Part shown: piece after piece, positions 44,056 to 53,207 of the stretch
Layout of the letters: each line of letters starts with the position of its first letter
How positions within the stretch are numbered: the stretch's first letter is position 1
Assembly (NCBI RefSeq): GCF_026967925.1
Contig: NZ_JAPVBI010000001.1
Location: 868,001 to 932,000 of the forward strand
DNA length: 64,000 nt
Reading direction: 5' to 3'
Source of the DNA: Modestobacter sp. VKM Ac-2985
GTDB taxonomy: Bacteria > Actinomycetota > Actinomycetes > Mycobacteriales > Geodermatophilaceae
The notes under the pieces: model-generated
Databases searched by the model: none
Seen by the model: the letters and a program-made list of their open reading frames with translations, nothing else
Told to the model about the DNA's origin: nothing
Position numbers and translations under genes: made by a program

Positions 44056-44982
44056 GTGATCGTCGCCCGGGGACTCACCAAGACCTACGGACCCAAGACC
44101 GCCGTCGACCACCTCAGCTTCACCGTCGAGCCCGGCCGGGTCACCGGCTTCCTCGGCCCGAACGGGGCCGGCAAGTCCACGACGATGCGGATGATCCTGG
44201 GCCTGGACCGCCCCACGTCCGGCAGCGTCACCGTGAACGGCCGGTCCTACGCCGCCTCGCCGGCGCCGCTGCGCGAGGTCGGGGCGCTGCTGGAGGCGCG
44301 GGCCCTGCACCCGGGTCGCAGCGCCCGCGACCACCTGCGCTGGCTGGCCGCCAGCAACGGCATCCCGCGCACCCGGATCGACGCGGTGCTCGACCTGGTC
44401 GGCCTGGAGGCCGTCGCCGACCAACGGGTCGGTCGCTTCTCCCTCGGCATGGGCCAGCGGCTGGGCATCGCCGTGGCGCTGCTGGGCGAGCCGCCGGTCG
44501 TCGTCCTGGACGAGCCGGTCAACGGCCTGGACCCGGAGGGCATCCGCTGGGTGCGCTCCCTCGCCCGGGAGCTCGCCGCGCAGGGGCGCACGGTGCTGGT
44601 CTCCAGCCACCTGATGAGCGAGATGGCGCTCACCGCCGACCACCTGGTCGTCGTCGGCCGCGGCCGGATGCTGGCCGACTGCTCGATGGCCGACTTCATC
44701 GCCGACCACGCGTCCTCCTACGTCCGGGTCCGCAGCCCGCGGCTGGGCGACGCCGAGGCGCTGCTGCGCATCAACGGCCTGGACGTCGACCGGGTCGACG
44801 ACGAGCTGCGGGTGCGCGGCCGGAACGCCGCCGAGATCGGGGAGCTGCTCGGCAGCGCCGGGCTGTACGTCCACGAGCTGTCCCTCGTCCAGTCCTCGCT
44901 GGAGGACGCGTTCATGACCCTGACCGCCGACAGCGTCGAGTACGCCACCCACTCGACCGAGACCGCAGGAGCTGTCCGATGA
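44056..44982 (+). CDS. ABC-2 type exporter ATP-binding protein
   Basis: A 308-residue ATPase. Walker A GPNGAGKST, signature FSLGMGQR, Walker B VVVLDEPVNGLDPEG and H-loop SSHLMSEM are all intact. A C-terminal domain of about 90 residues ends in SSLEDAFMTLT, like drug- or lantibiotic-type exporters. GTG at 44056 has GGAGGG upstream. It forms an operon with the permease (4-nt overlap) and sits behind the TCAGGG repeats, so it is probably induced by a response regulator encoded elsewhere. Confidence 0.92.
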   Translation: MIVARGLTKTYGPKTAVDHLSFTVEPGRVTGFLGPNGAGKSTTMRMILGLDRPTSGSVTVNGRSYAASPAPLREVGALLEARALHPGRSARDHLRWLAASNGIPRTRIDAVLDLVGLEAVADQRVGRFSLGMGQRLGIAVALLGEPPVVVLDEPVNGLDPEGIRWVRSLARELAAQGRTVLVSSHLMSEMALTADHLVVVGRGRMLADCSMADFIADHASSYVRVRSPRLGDAEALLRINGLDVDRVDDELRVRGRNAAEIGELLGSAGLYVHELSLVQSSLEDAFMTLTADSVEYATHSTETAGAVR

Positions 44983-45854
44983 GCACCACCACCGCGAGCG
45001 CCCCGGCCCGCCCCGGGACCGGCTCCTCGCCCACCCTCGACGTCGTCTCCCTCGACCCGAACCGGCACGTGCCCGGTGTCCGGCGCCCCGGCTTCGCCCA
45101 CGTGCTGCACGCGGAGTGGCTCAAGTTCTGGACCGTCCGCTCCACCCGCTGGTCGCTGGGCCTGCTGTTCGCACTCGGCGCCGGTCTGACGACGCTGGTC
45201 TGCTGGGCCGCGGCCGCCGACCTGGCCGCGGGCGACACCGGGGAGGTGCCCGCGGCGTTCCTCACCTGGGGCCTGCTCTTCTCCCAGCTGACCGCGCTGG
45301 CGCTGGGCACGCTGGTGGTCACCAGCGAGTACGGCACCGGCATGATCCGGGCCACCGTCACCGCGGTGCCCCGCCGCGGCCGGGTGGTGGCGGCCAAGGC
45401 CGTCGTGCTCGCCGGCGTGCTCTTCGTCGTCGGCGTGGTCACCGCGGTGGCCGGCTACCTCGGCGGCAACTGGTTCCTGGAGCGGGAGGGCGTCGGCATG
45501 GCGCTCTCGGACGACGGGGTGATGCGGGCACTGCTGGGCAACGGGCTCTACCTCGCCGGGCTCGGGCTCTTCGCCCTGGCGACCGGGCTGCTGATCCGGC
45601 ACACCGCCGCCGCCGTGACCGTCGGCATGGCGCTGGTGCTCGTGGTCGGCAACGTCGCCTACGCCCTCCCGGGCACCTGGGGGGAGTGGGTGGCCAAGCT
45701 GCTGCCGGGCAACGCCGGCGGGTCGGTCGCCCAGGTCGCCCCGTTCAACGGTGGTGCGGTGCTGGCGCCGTGGACCGGCTTCGGCGTCTTCGTCGCCGAG
45801 GTGGCCGCGCTGATGCTGGTGGCGGTCCTGGTCTTCCGCCGGCGCGACGCCTGA
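44979..45854 (+). CDS. ABC-2 type exporter permease
   Basis: A 291-residue membrane protein with about six helices after a 40-residue cytoplasmic N-terminus. HAEWLKFWTVRSTRWSLGLLFALGAG and LALGTLVVTSEYGTGMIRATVTAVPRRGRVVAAK are the ABC-2 permease hallmarks. It works with the ATPase it overlaps. The substrate is unknown; antimicrobial peptide or lipid export are typical for the group. Confidence 0.9.
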   Translation: MSTTTASAPARPGTGSSPTLDVVSLDPNRHVPGVRRPGFAHVLHAEWLKFWTVRSTRWSLGLLFALGAGLTTLVCWAAAADLAAGDTGEVPAAFLTWGLLFSQLTALALGTLVVTSEYGTGMIRATVTAVPRRGRVVAAKAVVLAGVLFVVGVVTAVAGYLGGNWFLEREGVGMALSDDGVMRALLGNGLYLAGLGLFALATGLLIRHTAAAVTVGMALVLVVGNVAYALPGTWGEWVAKLLPGNAGGSVAQVAPFNGGAVLAPWTGFGVFVAEVAALMLVAVLVFRRRDA

Positions 45855-45878
45855 CCGGAGCCGGTCACCGGCGTCCCT

Positions 45879-45915
45879 CGACTCCTCCCTCACCGGCCCG
45901 GTGAGGGAGGAGTCG
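45879..45915. terminator. Bidirectional terminator
   Basis: Perfect 18-bp arms (45879-45896 and 45898-45915) flank one base, between the convergent permease and phytoene-desaturase genes. In RNA the innermost pairs would open to form the loop. Confidence 0.7.
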
Positions 45916-45988
45916 CTGCGTCTCGGGACCCGGGTCTGGCGGGGTGCGCGGCCCGCGAGGTCGCCGGCCGGCGCACCGGCTGGCCGGC

Positions 45989-47491
45989 TCAGGCCGGGCC
46001 GATGAGCCCCGCCACGATCTCTGCGGAGAGGGTGACCAGCGGCAGCCCACCGCCGGGGTGCGCCGAGCCGCCGGCCAGGAACAGCCCTGGGACGGGGGAG
46101 GCGTTGGCCGGCCGCAGGAACGCCGCCCGGGCGCCGTTGCTGGAGGTGCCGTAGATGGACCCGCCGGGGCTGGCGGTCTCCCGCTCCAGGTCGGCGGGGG
46201 TGCGCACCACCCGCCAGCGGACCCGGTCGCGCACGTCCAGGCCACGCGCCGCCATCGTCGCCAGCACCTGGTCGGCGTGCCGGTCGGCCAGCCCGGGGGA
46301 GGTCCAGTCGACCCCGGTGCCCGGCTCGTGTCGTGGTGCGTTGACCAGCACGAACCACGACTCGCTGTCCGCGCCGGGTCGGGTGGCCGGGTCGTCGGGA
46401 GCGCTGACGTACACCGTCGGATCGGCCACCGGCCGCTTCGGGCCGCGCCTGCCCCGTCCCCCGAAGAGCGCGTCGAACTCGGCGTCGTAGTCGGTGGGGA
46501 ACAGCACGGTGTGGTGCGCCAGCCCTGGCGTGCGGCCACGGAGTGCCAGCAGCAGCACGAACCCCGAGGACGACGGCGTCACCCGGCGCAGCGCGGCGCG
46601 GGCCCGCCGCACCGGCGCCTGCGGTGGGAGCAGGCGGCTGTAGAGGCTGGTCGCGTCGGCGTTGCAGACGACGACGTCGGCCGGCAGCACCTCGCCGTCG
46701 GCCAGCCGGACTCCCGCGGCCCGGCCACCGGTCACCAGCACCTCGGTGACCGCGGTGCCGGTGCGCACGACCGTCCCTCGTTCGACGGCGCGTGCCGCCA
46801 CCGCCTCGGGCAGCCGGCGCAGCCCGCCGGGCACGTACCAGGAGCCGAACGCCTGCTCGGCGTACGGGACGGTGAGCAGCGCGGCGGGTGCCCGCCGGGG
46901 GTCCGAGCCGGAGTAGGTCGCGTACCGGTCCAGCAGCATCCGCAGCCGCGGGTCGGTCAGGTGGGCAGCGCCCAGGCCGCGCAGCGTCCGCCCGGGGGCG
47001 ATGGTGCGCAGGTCGGCGGTGTTGCGGGCCAGCCGGGCCAGGGTGGCCGCACCGGCGAGCGGGGAGCGGAGGAACGGCTGCTCGGTGGCCCGCCACATCG
47101 CCTCCGCCCGGGTCAGCAGCGCTGCCCACTGCGCGCCGCTGCCCGGGCCGAGGTCGGCGTCGAGCCGGGCCGGGACGTCCTCGCGGTGCCCGGGCACCGC
47201 CGTCGTCGTCCCGTCGGCGAACCGGTAGGCGACCGCCGGGTCCAGGCGCTGCAACGGCAGCACCTGCGACAGCGGGGCGCCGGTGGCGGCGAAGAGGTCC
47301 TCGAGCACCTGCGGCAGGGTGACCAGGCTGGGCCCGGTGTCGAAGCCGTGACCGTCGCGCTCGAACCAGCCGAGCTTGCCCCCGACCTGCGGCGCCTGCT
47401 CCAGCACGGTCACCGCGTGACCGGCCGCGGCCAGCCGGGCAGCGGCGGCGAGACCACCGAGCCCGGCGCCGACGACGACGACCCGGGCCAC
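45989..47491 (-). CDS. Phytoene desaturase-like FAD-dependent oxidoreductase (CrtI family)
   Basis: A 500-residue amine-oxidase-like flavoprotein. The N-terminal dinucleotide motif VVVVGAGLGGLAAAARLAAAGHAVTVLEQ and the C-terminal FAD segment GLFLAGGSAHPGGGLPLVTLSAEIVAG are classic CrtI. It probably acts on carotenoid intermediates; no other carotenoid gene is in the window, so desaturase, isomerase and ketolase roles cannot be separated. GTG at 47491 lies 6 nt after TACCGT, a good leaderless -10; an in-frame GTG at 47515 is the alternative. Confidence 0.88.
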   Translation of the reverse strand: MARVVVVGAGLGGLAAAARLAAAGHAVTVLEQAPQVGGKLGWFERDGHGFDTGPSLVTLPQVLEDLFAATGAPLSQVLPLQRLDPAVAYRFADGTTTAVPGHREDVPARLDADLGPGSGAQWAALLTRAEAMWRATEQPFLRSPLAGAATLARLARNTADLRTIAPGRTLRGLGAAHLTDPRLRMLLDRYATYSGSDPRRAPAALLTVPYAEQAFGSWYVPGGLRRLPEAVAARAVERGTVVRTGTAVTEVLVTGGRAAGVRLADGEVLPADVVVCNADATSLYSRLLPPQAPVRRARAALRRVTPSSSGFVLLLALRGRTPGLAHHTVLFPTDYDAEFDALFGGRGRRGPKRPVADPTVYVSAPDDPATRPGADSESWFVLVNAPRHEPGTGVDWTSPGLADRHADQVLATMAARGLDVRDRVRWRVVRTPADLERETASPGGSIYGTSSNGARAAFLRPANASPVPGLFLAGGSAHPGGGLPLVTLSAEIVAGLIGPA

Positions 47492-47561
47492 GCCGCCACG
47501 GTAACCGTTGGTCACCCAGTGCTGTGTCGGCCGCCGCGAGGGCGCGCTCAGCGACCAACGA

Positions 47562-48440
47562 TCAGAAGTCGGACTCCAGGCGGGCCAGCAGGGCGGCGGC
47601 GTCCCAGGTGGGCGGCGGCATGATCCGGCGGATGGTGAGCAGCGGCTGCGCCGGGTCGGTGGCGTCGGCGAGCTGGAACGCGGCCCGGTAGCCCGCGGCG
47701 GCGACGTGCGGCAGCGTCTCCTGGTCCCACGTCCCGTGCGGATAGGCGAGCAGGTCGACCGGGTGACCGAGGACCTCGGCCAGGGTCTGGCGGGGCTGGT
47801 CCACCTGTTCGGCCCACTGGTCGCCGGAGATGCGGTCCATCCGCTGGTGGTCCCAGCTGTGCGCGCCGATCGTCATGCCCGCCGCATCCAGCTCCCGCAG
47901 CTGGTCGCCGCTGAGCCAGTCCGGCTTGTCCAGCACCACGGTCATCGGGAAGAACGCCGCCGGGAAGCCGAACTGCTGGAGCACCGGCAGGGCCGCCGTG
48001 GCGTGCGTGGCCGACCCGTCGTCGAAGGTCAGCAGCACCGGCCGGTCGGGGAGCGGGGTGCCGAACTGCAGGTGGTCGACGAGCGCGGGGGCGGTGACCG
48101 GGGTGTACCCGCCGTCGCGCAGCGCCTGGAACTGGGCGGTGAGCGCGGACGGGGGCGTGGTGATCGTGCGGGCGTAGGCGCCGTCGTCGGCGCGGAACTC
48201 GCGGATCTGGTGGAAGCAGAGCACCGGGACCGTCGACCGGGCGAGGACCTCCGCCGGCGTCCCCGGGGTGGGGGCTGGTTCCTCGGTCGGGCTGGGAGCT
48301 GCGCTGGACGTCTCGGGAGCCGACGTCGAGGGCGCAGAGGTCGTGGGCGTCGCCACCTGGTCGCTGCCGGACCGGCTGCACCCGGCGAGGAGGAGGGCGC
48401 CGCCGGCGGCCAGGAAGTCACGTCTGCGCACGGACGTCAC
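47562..48440 (-). CDS. Polysaccharide deacetylase lipoprotein
   Basis: A 292-residue exported enzyme. The N-terminus combines a Tat-like RRRDFLAAGG with a lipobox LLLAGC, then a Ser/Thr/Pro/Ala linker of about 40 residues. The NodB-homology domain follows: VLCFHQI, TFDDGSATH (catalytic Asp and metal Asp), AHSWDHQRM (metal His pair) and LAYPHGTWD. It likely removes acetyl groups from peptidoglycan or surface glycan. It stands alone, with a large hairpin region upstream. Confidence 0.9.
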   Translation of the reverse strand: MTSVRRRDFLAAGGALLLAGCSRSGSDQVATPTTSAPSTSAPETSSAAPSPTEEPAPTPGTPAEVLARSTVPVLCFHQIREFRADDGAYARTITTPPSALTAQFQALRDGGYTPVTAPALVDHLQFGTPLPDRPVLLTFDDGSATHATAALPVLQQFGFPAAFFPMTVVLDKPDWLSGDQLRELDAAGMTIGAHSWDHQRMDRISGDQWAEQVDQPRQTLAEVLGHPVDLLAYPHGTWDQETLPHVAAAGYRAAFQLADATDPAQPLLTIRRIMPPPTWDAAALLARLESDF

Positions 48441-48509
48441 CGTGGTCCACCGAGGGGCACGGACGCAAACCCCCGGCGTGGCGCCGCGGGGCGCGCCGCC
48501 GCCGGGGTC

Positions 48510-48569
48510 GAGCCGCCACCGACCGTGGCGCCGGGTCGCGGCCCGGGTGCACGGTCGGTGGAGCGGCTC
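48510..48569 (-). terminator. Long hairpin after the DUF2252 gene
   Basis: Arms 48510-48527 and 48550-48569 pair with a 2-nt bulge, and the loop holds a second small hairpin (CCGGG...CCCGG). It lies 37 nt beyond the DUF2252 stop and likely ends that transcript before the deacetylase promoter. Confidence 0.55.
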
Positions 48570-48605
48570 AGGCTCGACCGGGTCGACGGCCGACGCCCGG
48601 CGCCG

Positions 48606-50132
48606 TCAGCGGTAGACCACGTCCAGGCTGCGGAAGGCGCCCAGCGCGTGGTCGGCGACGAAGTGCTCGTGGTCCTGGCGGACCCGGTCGGCGGCCTCCT
48701 CGGCGAAGCGCAGGACGTCGTCGACGAACAGGTCCCGGCCGCCGATCGCCTCCAGGATCGCCGGCTCGACGTCGTAGTCGATGTTGCCGGTCTCGTCCGA
48801 CATCGCGTGGGTGTGCGCCAGGACCCGACCGCAGATGTCCGCGTACTGCTTCCACTCGCCGGCGGACAGGGAGCCGAGGCTGATGTCGTCGCGGAACGGT
48901 GCCCGCTCGCGCACCATGAAGCTCTGCCCGTCGATGTCGACGCTGCCGTAGAAGACGTCCCCGTCGACGAGGTGCACCCGCTGCGCGTGCCGGATCCGGT
49001 CACCCTGCTTGTCGACCTCGTAGCCCGAGGGGGGCACCAGCCCGGCGAGCGCCGAGCGGCGGGCGCGCTTGAACTCCAGGAGCAGGTCGTCGGTGCCGTC
49101 GTCGCGCACGCCGGCGATGAGCACGAAGTACCGGGTCAGTCCCAGGGAGGCGGTGCCGGCGCCACGGCGCTCGGCGACGTCCTTCACCCGCATCCGGCCC
49201 GCGCGCTCGGGCACCGGGATCTCGTTCTCGGCGACGTAGCGGTCGACGACCCCCTGGAACTCCTCCCGGCGGCTGCTGACCGGCACGATCTCCTCGTCGG
49301 TGCGGAAGCCCCGCCGGGTCTCCTCCAGCAGGTCCGCCAGCCACTCGGCGCGGCTGGTCTCCAGCGTGCTGGCGAGCAGCTCGGCGATCAGCGGCGGCGC
49401 GTTGTCCATCCGGAGCTGCTCGGTCTGCTCCTGGCCCTCGGCGGCGTACGAGGCGATCCCGTCCACGTAGCCGCGCACGAACTGGCGGGCGACGGCGAGC
49501 TGCTTCTTCCGGCTGAGGTCGCCCTTCTCGGCCGCACCGAGCATGAACCCGACACTGCCGCGCTTGAGGTCCCACGTGAAGGGGGCGTAGTAGGCGTCGT
49601 CGAAGTCGTTGACGCCGAAGATCGGCACGTTGTCGGAGCTGGGCATCACACCGAAGTTGCCGGGGTGGACGTCGCCGAGCGCGAGCACCGTGGGCAGCCG
49701 GGCGTCCTCGCCGACCAGGTCGCGGTAGAAGAGCAGGTTGGTGCCGCGGAAGAAGTGGTAGATCGAGCCGGCGAGCTTGTCGAACTTCGCTCGTGCCTCC
49801 AGATCGCCGGTCGCGATGCGGGTCTCGTGGTCCTCGCGCACCGTCTCCCGGACGTGCACCCGGCGGTCGTTGCCGGTCAGCATGCGCGGGATCAGCACCA
49901 TCTCCCCGCGCGCCCGGGCCTCGGCCAGCAGCCGGAAGGCGTCGACCCGGGAGGTCACCGGACGCCCGCCGTCGCCGCGCAGGGCGTCGGACGAGGCGGT
50001 GTCGCCGGAGTCGTCGGAGGTCAGCGCGTCGACCAACTGCTCCTTGCTCATCGACGAGCGTCCGGGTACGTCCTGCTCGCGCGCGCGGCGCAGCAGCTCG
50101 GTGCGGGTGGCGGACTCGAGGTCTGTGTCCAT
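48606..50132 (-). CDS. DUF2252 family protein
   Basis: A 508-residue protein of the DUF2252 family. ALGDVHPGNFGVMPSSDNVPIFGVNDFDDAYYAPFTWDLKRG is the hallmark and resembles the catalytic and metal loops of aminoglycoside-phosphotransferase-like kinases (D-x-H-x-x-N and NDFDD). An N-terminal SAP/Rho-N-like helix pair (TRTELLRRAREQDVPGRSSMSKEQLVDAL) precedes it. Kinase activity is inferred from the motif only. Transcribed as a single gene. Confidence 0.9.
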   Translation of the reverse strand: MDTDLESATRTELLRRAREQDVPGRSSMSKEQLVDALTSDDSGDTASSDALRGDGGRPVTSRVDAFRLLAEARARGEMVLIPRMLTGNDRRVHVRETVREDHETRIATGDLEARAKFDKLAGSIYHFFRGTNLLFYRDLVGEDARLPTVLALGDVHPGNFGVMPSSDNVPIFGVNDFDDAYYAPFTWDLKRGSVGFMLGAAEKGDLSRKKQLAVARQFVRGYVDGIASYAAEGQEQTEQLRMDNAPPLIAELLASTLETSRAEWLADLLEETRRGFRTDEEIVPVSSRREEFQGVVDRYVAENEIPVPERAGRMRVKDVAERRGAGTASLGLTRYFVLIAGVRDDGTDDLLLEFKRARRSALAGLVPPSGYEVDKQGDRIRHAQRVHLVDGDVFYGSVDIDGQSFMVRERAPFRDDISLGSLSAGEWKQYADICGRVLAHTHAMSDETGNIDYDVEPAILEAIGGRDLFVDDVLRFAEEAADRVRQDHEHFVADHALGAFRSLDVVYR

Positions 50133-50186
50133 GCCCTCCGCCTACCCCGGTCGCCCCCGGTCCTGAAACCCCGGTCGGCTGCGCGA

Positions 50187-51206
50187 TCAGTGCAGGTCGC
50201 GGCGCGTGAACAGCACGGTGCCCACGGTCAGGACGACGGCGGCGACGACGGCGAGGAAGACGCCGGCCTGGAGGTTGCCCAGCAGGTACTCCGTGGAGAC
50301 CCCCGTGACCGGGTCGAATCCGGTGTAGAGGGTGAGGCCGTCCGGCAGCACCAGGGCCGCGGCGTTGTCGGTGAGCAGCCACGGCTGCCAGGCCGGGCGC
50401 ACGGCTCGCACTGCCGTCTCCAGCACTGCGAAGTAGACGAACCCCACCCCGAGCGCGGCACCGGTGTTGCGCACCAGGTTGGTCAGCCCGAACCCGAGCA
50501 GCCCGATCAGGGTGGTGAGCAGCACGCCACGCCCCCCGGTGGCCAGCAGCTCCGACCAGAACCCGTCGGGCAGGGCGGCGCCGTCGCCGGCGACCACCTG
50601 CCACAGTCCGGCCGTGGCCAGCCACGCGCCGTGCGCCACCACGCCGAGGACGGCGGAGGCGACGGCGACGACGGCGGTCTTGGCCCCGAGCACCCGGGGC
50701 CGCCGGGTCTCCCAGAACAGCAGTGCCACCATCGACCGGGACGACCACTCGGCGCCGACGAACGTGGCGCCGACGAGGAAGGCCAGCACCGCACCCGCCG
50801 CACCGAACGCCACCGCGCCGGCCGTGCCGGCGGACGCGAGGGAGAAGGGCGCCGGGTCCAGGTACCAGTCGAGGTCCAGGTCAGCGGCGGTGACCGGCGG
50901 ACCGCAGAACTCGTCGGGGGCGGCGTCCGCCGGGACGTCGGTCGAGGCCAGGCACTGCTCCCGGAACTCGTTCGACAGCTCCACCTCCTCCTGCAGCTGC
51001 TGCTGTGCTGCCGCGAGCCGCTCGGGGGTCGTGGAGGCGAACTGGGTGAGGCCGATGACGGTGGCGGTGACCCAGCCCAGCGCCGCGAGCAGCAGGAGCA
51101 CCTGGATGAACCGGCGGGCCACGAACCGGTGCGCCTCGGCCCTCAGCAGCCCGCCGAACCGGCCGGCGGGCGCAGGCGGGGGCGCCGCGGTGCGGACGGC
51201 GCTCAC
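50187..51206 (-). CDS. ABC transporter permease (ABC-2 type)
   Basis: A 339-residue membrane protein with six predicted helices and a large loop between helices 1 and 2 that contains two cysteines (EQCLASTDVPADAAPDEFC), possibly a disulfide. VGATFVGAEWSSRSMVALLFWETRRPRVLGAK is the conserved permease motif. Its start overlaps the ATPase stop by 4 nt. Substrate unknown. Confidence 0.88.
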   Translation of the reverse strand: MSAVRTAAPPPAPAGRFGGLLRAEAHRFVARRFIQVLLLLAALGWVTATVIGLTQFASTTPERLAAAQQQLQEEVELSNEFREQCLASTDVPADAAPDEFCGPPVTAADLDLDWYLDPAPFSLASAGTAGAVAFGAAGAVLAFLVGATFVGAEWSSRSMVALLFWETRRPRVLGAKTAVVAVASAVLGVVAHGAWLATAGLWQVVAGDGAALPDGFWSELLATGGRGVLLTTLIGLLGFGLTNLVRNTGAALGVGFVYFAVLETAVRAVRPAWQPWLLTDNAAALVLPDGLTLYTGFDPVTGVSTEYLLGNLQAGVFLAVVAAVVLTVGTVLFTRRDLH

Positions 51207-52117
51207 GCCGGCTCCGCCGTCAGCGCCAGGAACGCGCTCTCCAGGTCTGCCGCCACCGGGGTCAGCTCCTCCAGGTAGTGACCGTGCTGGGCGAGCACCC
51301 GGGTGATCTCACCGGGAGCCGGGACGCCGGAGACGACGAGCACGTCGGCGGTCGGGGTGACGGTGAAGCCGGCTGCGGCGAGCACGGCGGCCGCAGCGGC
51401 CCGGTCGGGCACCCGCACCCGCACGTCCCCGGAGGAGCGGCCGGACAGCACCTCGTGCACCGGGCCGGAGGCGATGCAGCGGCCCCGGGCCATGATCGAC
51501 ACCTGGTCGGCGACCTGCTCGATCTCGGCCAGCAGGTGCGAACTGAGCAGCACCGTGGTCGAGCCGTCGTTGCCCAGCCGGCGGATGAGCTCGCGGACGT
51601 CGCGGATGCCGGCCGGGTCCAGGCCGTTGCTGGGCTCGTCCAGGATCAGCAGCCGGGGCGACTTGAGCAGCGCCGCGGCGATGCCCAGCCGCTGCTTCAT
51701 CCCCAGCGAGTAGCCCTTGAACCGGTCGTCGGCCCGGTCCTGCAGGTCGACGGTCTCCAGCACCTCCTCGACCCGGGTCCGCGGCACCCCGGCGGTCTCG
51801 GCGAGCAGCCGCAGGTTGCGGCGGCCGGAGAACCCGGGGAAGAACAGCGGCGTCTCGACCAGCGCGCCGACGCTGCCGATCACCTGCGGGAGCCCGTCGG
51901 GCACCGGCCGGTCCAGCAGCCGGACGTCGCCGGCATCGGGGCGGATCAGGCCCAGCAGGACCCGGATCGTCGTCGTCTTGCCCGAGCCGTTCGGGCCGAG
52001 GAACCCGTGCACCCCGCCGGACTCGACGACCAGGTCCAGGGAGTCCAGGGCCTGCTGCGGCCGCCGACCCCGCCGGGCATAGCTCTTGGACACCGCGTGC
52101 ATCTCCACGGCCGGCAC
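51203..52117 (-). CDS. ABC transporter ATP-binding protein (ABC-2 exporter)
   Basis: A 304-residue ATPase with Walker A GPNGSGKTTT, signature YSLGMKQRLGIA, Walker B LLILDEPSNGLDPAG and a C-terminal regulatory region ending DLESAFLALTAEPA. GTG at 52117 has a strong AGGAGG 5 nt upstream, better than the in-frame start 36 nt earlier. It is first in a two-gene operon with the permease. It resembles the 44-kb exporter in layout but lies in a different context. Confidence 0.92.
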   Translation of the reverse strand: MPAVEMHAVSKSYARRGRRPQQALDSLDLVVESGGVHGFLGPNGSGKTTTIRVLLGLIRPDAGDVRLLDRPVPDGLPQVIGSVGALVETPLFFPGFSGRRNLRLLAETAGVPRTRVEEVLETVDLQDRADDRFKGYSLGMKQRLGIAAALLKSPRLLILDEPSNGLDPAGIRDVRELIRRLGNDGSTTVLLSSHLLAEIEQVADQVSIMARGRCIASGPVHEVLSGRSSGDVRVRVPDRAAAAAVLAAAGFTVTPTADVLVVSGVPAPGEITRVLAQHGHYLEELTPVAADLESAFLALTAEPA

Positions 52118-52138
52118 GGACGCCTCCTGACAGGACGG

Positions 52139-52182
52139 GGTGGGCGGGAGCACCGTGGCACAGCGTGCGCCCGCCCGACACC
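52139..52182 (-). terminator. Imperfect hairpin after the flavin monooxygenase gene
   Basis: Arms 52139-52153 and 52165-52182 pair with a small bulge; located between the monooxygenase stop and the ABC ATPase start on the same strand. Confidence 0.4.
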
Positions 52183-52211
52183 ACCTGGCGCACGTGTCCG
52201 GCCGCCGCGGG

Positions 52212-53207
52212 TCAGCGGTCCGCGCGCTGGTGACCGAGGAGCCCGGCCAGTGCCGCGTCGGAGGCGGCCAGCGCGGCGCGGTCGTGGGTGCTGCTGGAGG
52301 CGACCAGCTCCGCGGCGGCGGTCCGCTCCAGCAGCTCGGTCAACCGGCTCGCCACCTGGGCGGGGGTGCCGGCGATCGCGGCCGCGGCGGTCTGGTCGAC
52401 GTACTGCGCCTGGCGTGGGCTCAGCGTGCGGGCCCGGATGTCCGCCACCGCCTCCAGCGGCGGGAAGGCGCCCGTGGTGCGGGCCTGCGCCATCGCCCAG
52501 GCCTCGGGCAGCAGCAGGTCGGTGGCCTCGGCGGTGGTGTCGGCGACCAGCACGTCGAGGCTGATCGCCACCCGTGGCTCCGGTGCCTGCTCGCTCGGCC
52601 GGTAGTCGCGCCGGTACCCCGCCAGCGCGGCCAGCCCGGGCTCGGGGTCCCCGGCCACGCCGAGCAGCGGGCCGCCCACGACCACCGGGAGCCCCAGCTC
52701 GGCGGCCACCTGCAGGCCCTGGCCGGTGGCCAGCACGTACATCGGGACGGGGCTGGTCGGCCGCGGGTACGCGGTGATCTCCGCCGACCCGGTGAGGTAC
52801 GCCCGCAGCTCGGCCAGGTCGGCGGCGAAGTCGTTCTCCTCCGTGGAGCGGAGCGCGCGGCGGACCGGGGCGGTGAATCCGGGGGAGCGGCCCAGTCCCA
52901 GGTCGACCCGGCCGGGGGCGAGGGCGTCCAGGGTGGCGAACTGCTCGGCGACGACGAGCGGCTGGTGGTGCGGCAGCATCACGCCGGCCGAGCCCAGCCG
53001 GACGGTCGTCGTCCGGCCGGCGATCGCGGCGAGCAGCACCGCGGGCGCCGACCCCGCGACGCCGGGGACCCCGTGGTGCTCGGCCACCCAGAACCGGTCG
53101 TAGCCCAGCTGCTCGGCGTGGGCGGCCCGCGCCACGGTGCCGGTCAGCGCGGCGGCGTCCGGCTCGCCCGCTCGGGTGCGGGCGCGGTCCAGCAGGGAGA
53201 GCTGCAT
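52212..53207 (-). CDS. Luciferase-like (LLM) flavin-dependent oxidoreductase
   Basis: A 331-residue TIM-barrel flavoprotein: MQLSLLDRARTR, FWVAEHHGVPGVAGSAPAVLLAAIAGRT, GSAGVMLPHHQPLVVAEQFATLDALAPGRVDLGLGRSPG, matching group-1 bacterial luciferase-like monooxygenases. It uses FMNH2 or F420; the substrate is unknown. The ATG shares a base with the stop of the spore-photoproduct-lyase-like gene (TGATG), so translation is coupled. Confidence 0.9.
   Translation of the reverse strand: MQLSLLDRARTRAGEPDAAALTGTVARAAHAEQLGYDRFWVAEHHGVPGVAGSAPAVLLAAIAGRTTTVRLGSAGVMLPHHQPLVVAEQFATLDALAPGRVDLGLGRSPGFTAPVRRALRSTEENDFAADLAELRAYLTGSAEITAYPRPTSPVPMYVLATGQGLQVAAELGLPVVVGGPLLGVAGDPEPGLAALAGYRRDYRPSEQAPEPRVAISLDVLVADTTAEATDLLLPEAWAMAQARTTGAFPPLEAVADIRARTLSPRQAQYVDQTAAAAIAGTPAQVASRLTELLERTAAAELVASSSTHDRAALAASDAALAGLLGHQRADR

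Noticed and set aside
47508-51278. A 1256-codon open frame on the plus strand
   Set aside because: It runs antisense through four well-supported minus-strand genes, and its product is low-complexity (V/R/G/H/D/Q-rich), a known effect of GC-rich codon bias on the complementary strand.
44056-52117. The two ABC exporters as recent duplicates
   Set aside because: They share the ABC-2 layout but differ throughout in sequence, orientation and surroundings; ordinary family similarity explains it.
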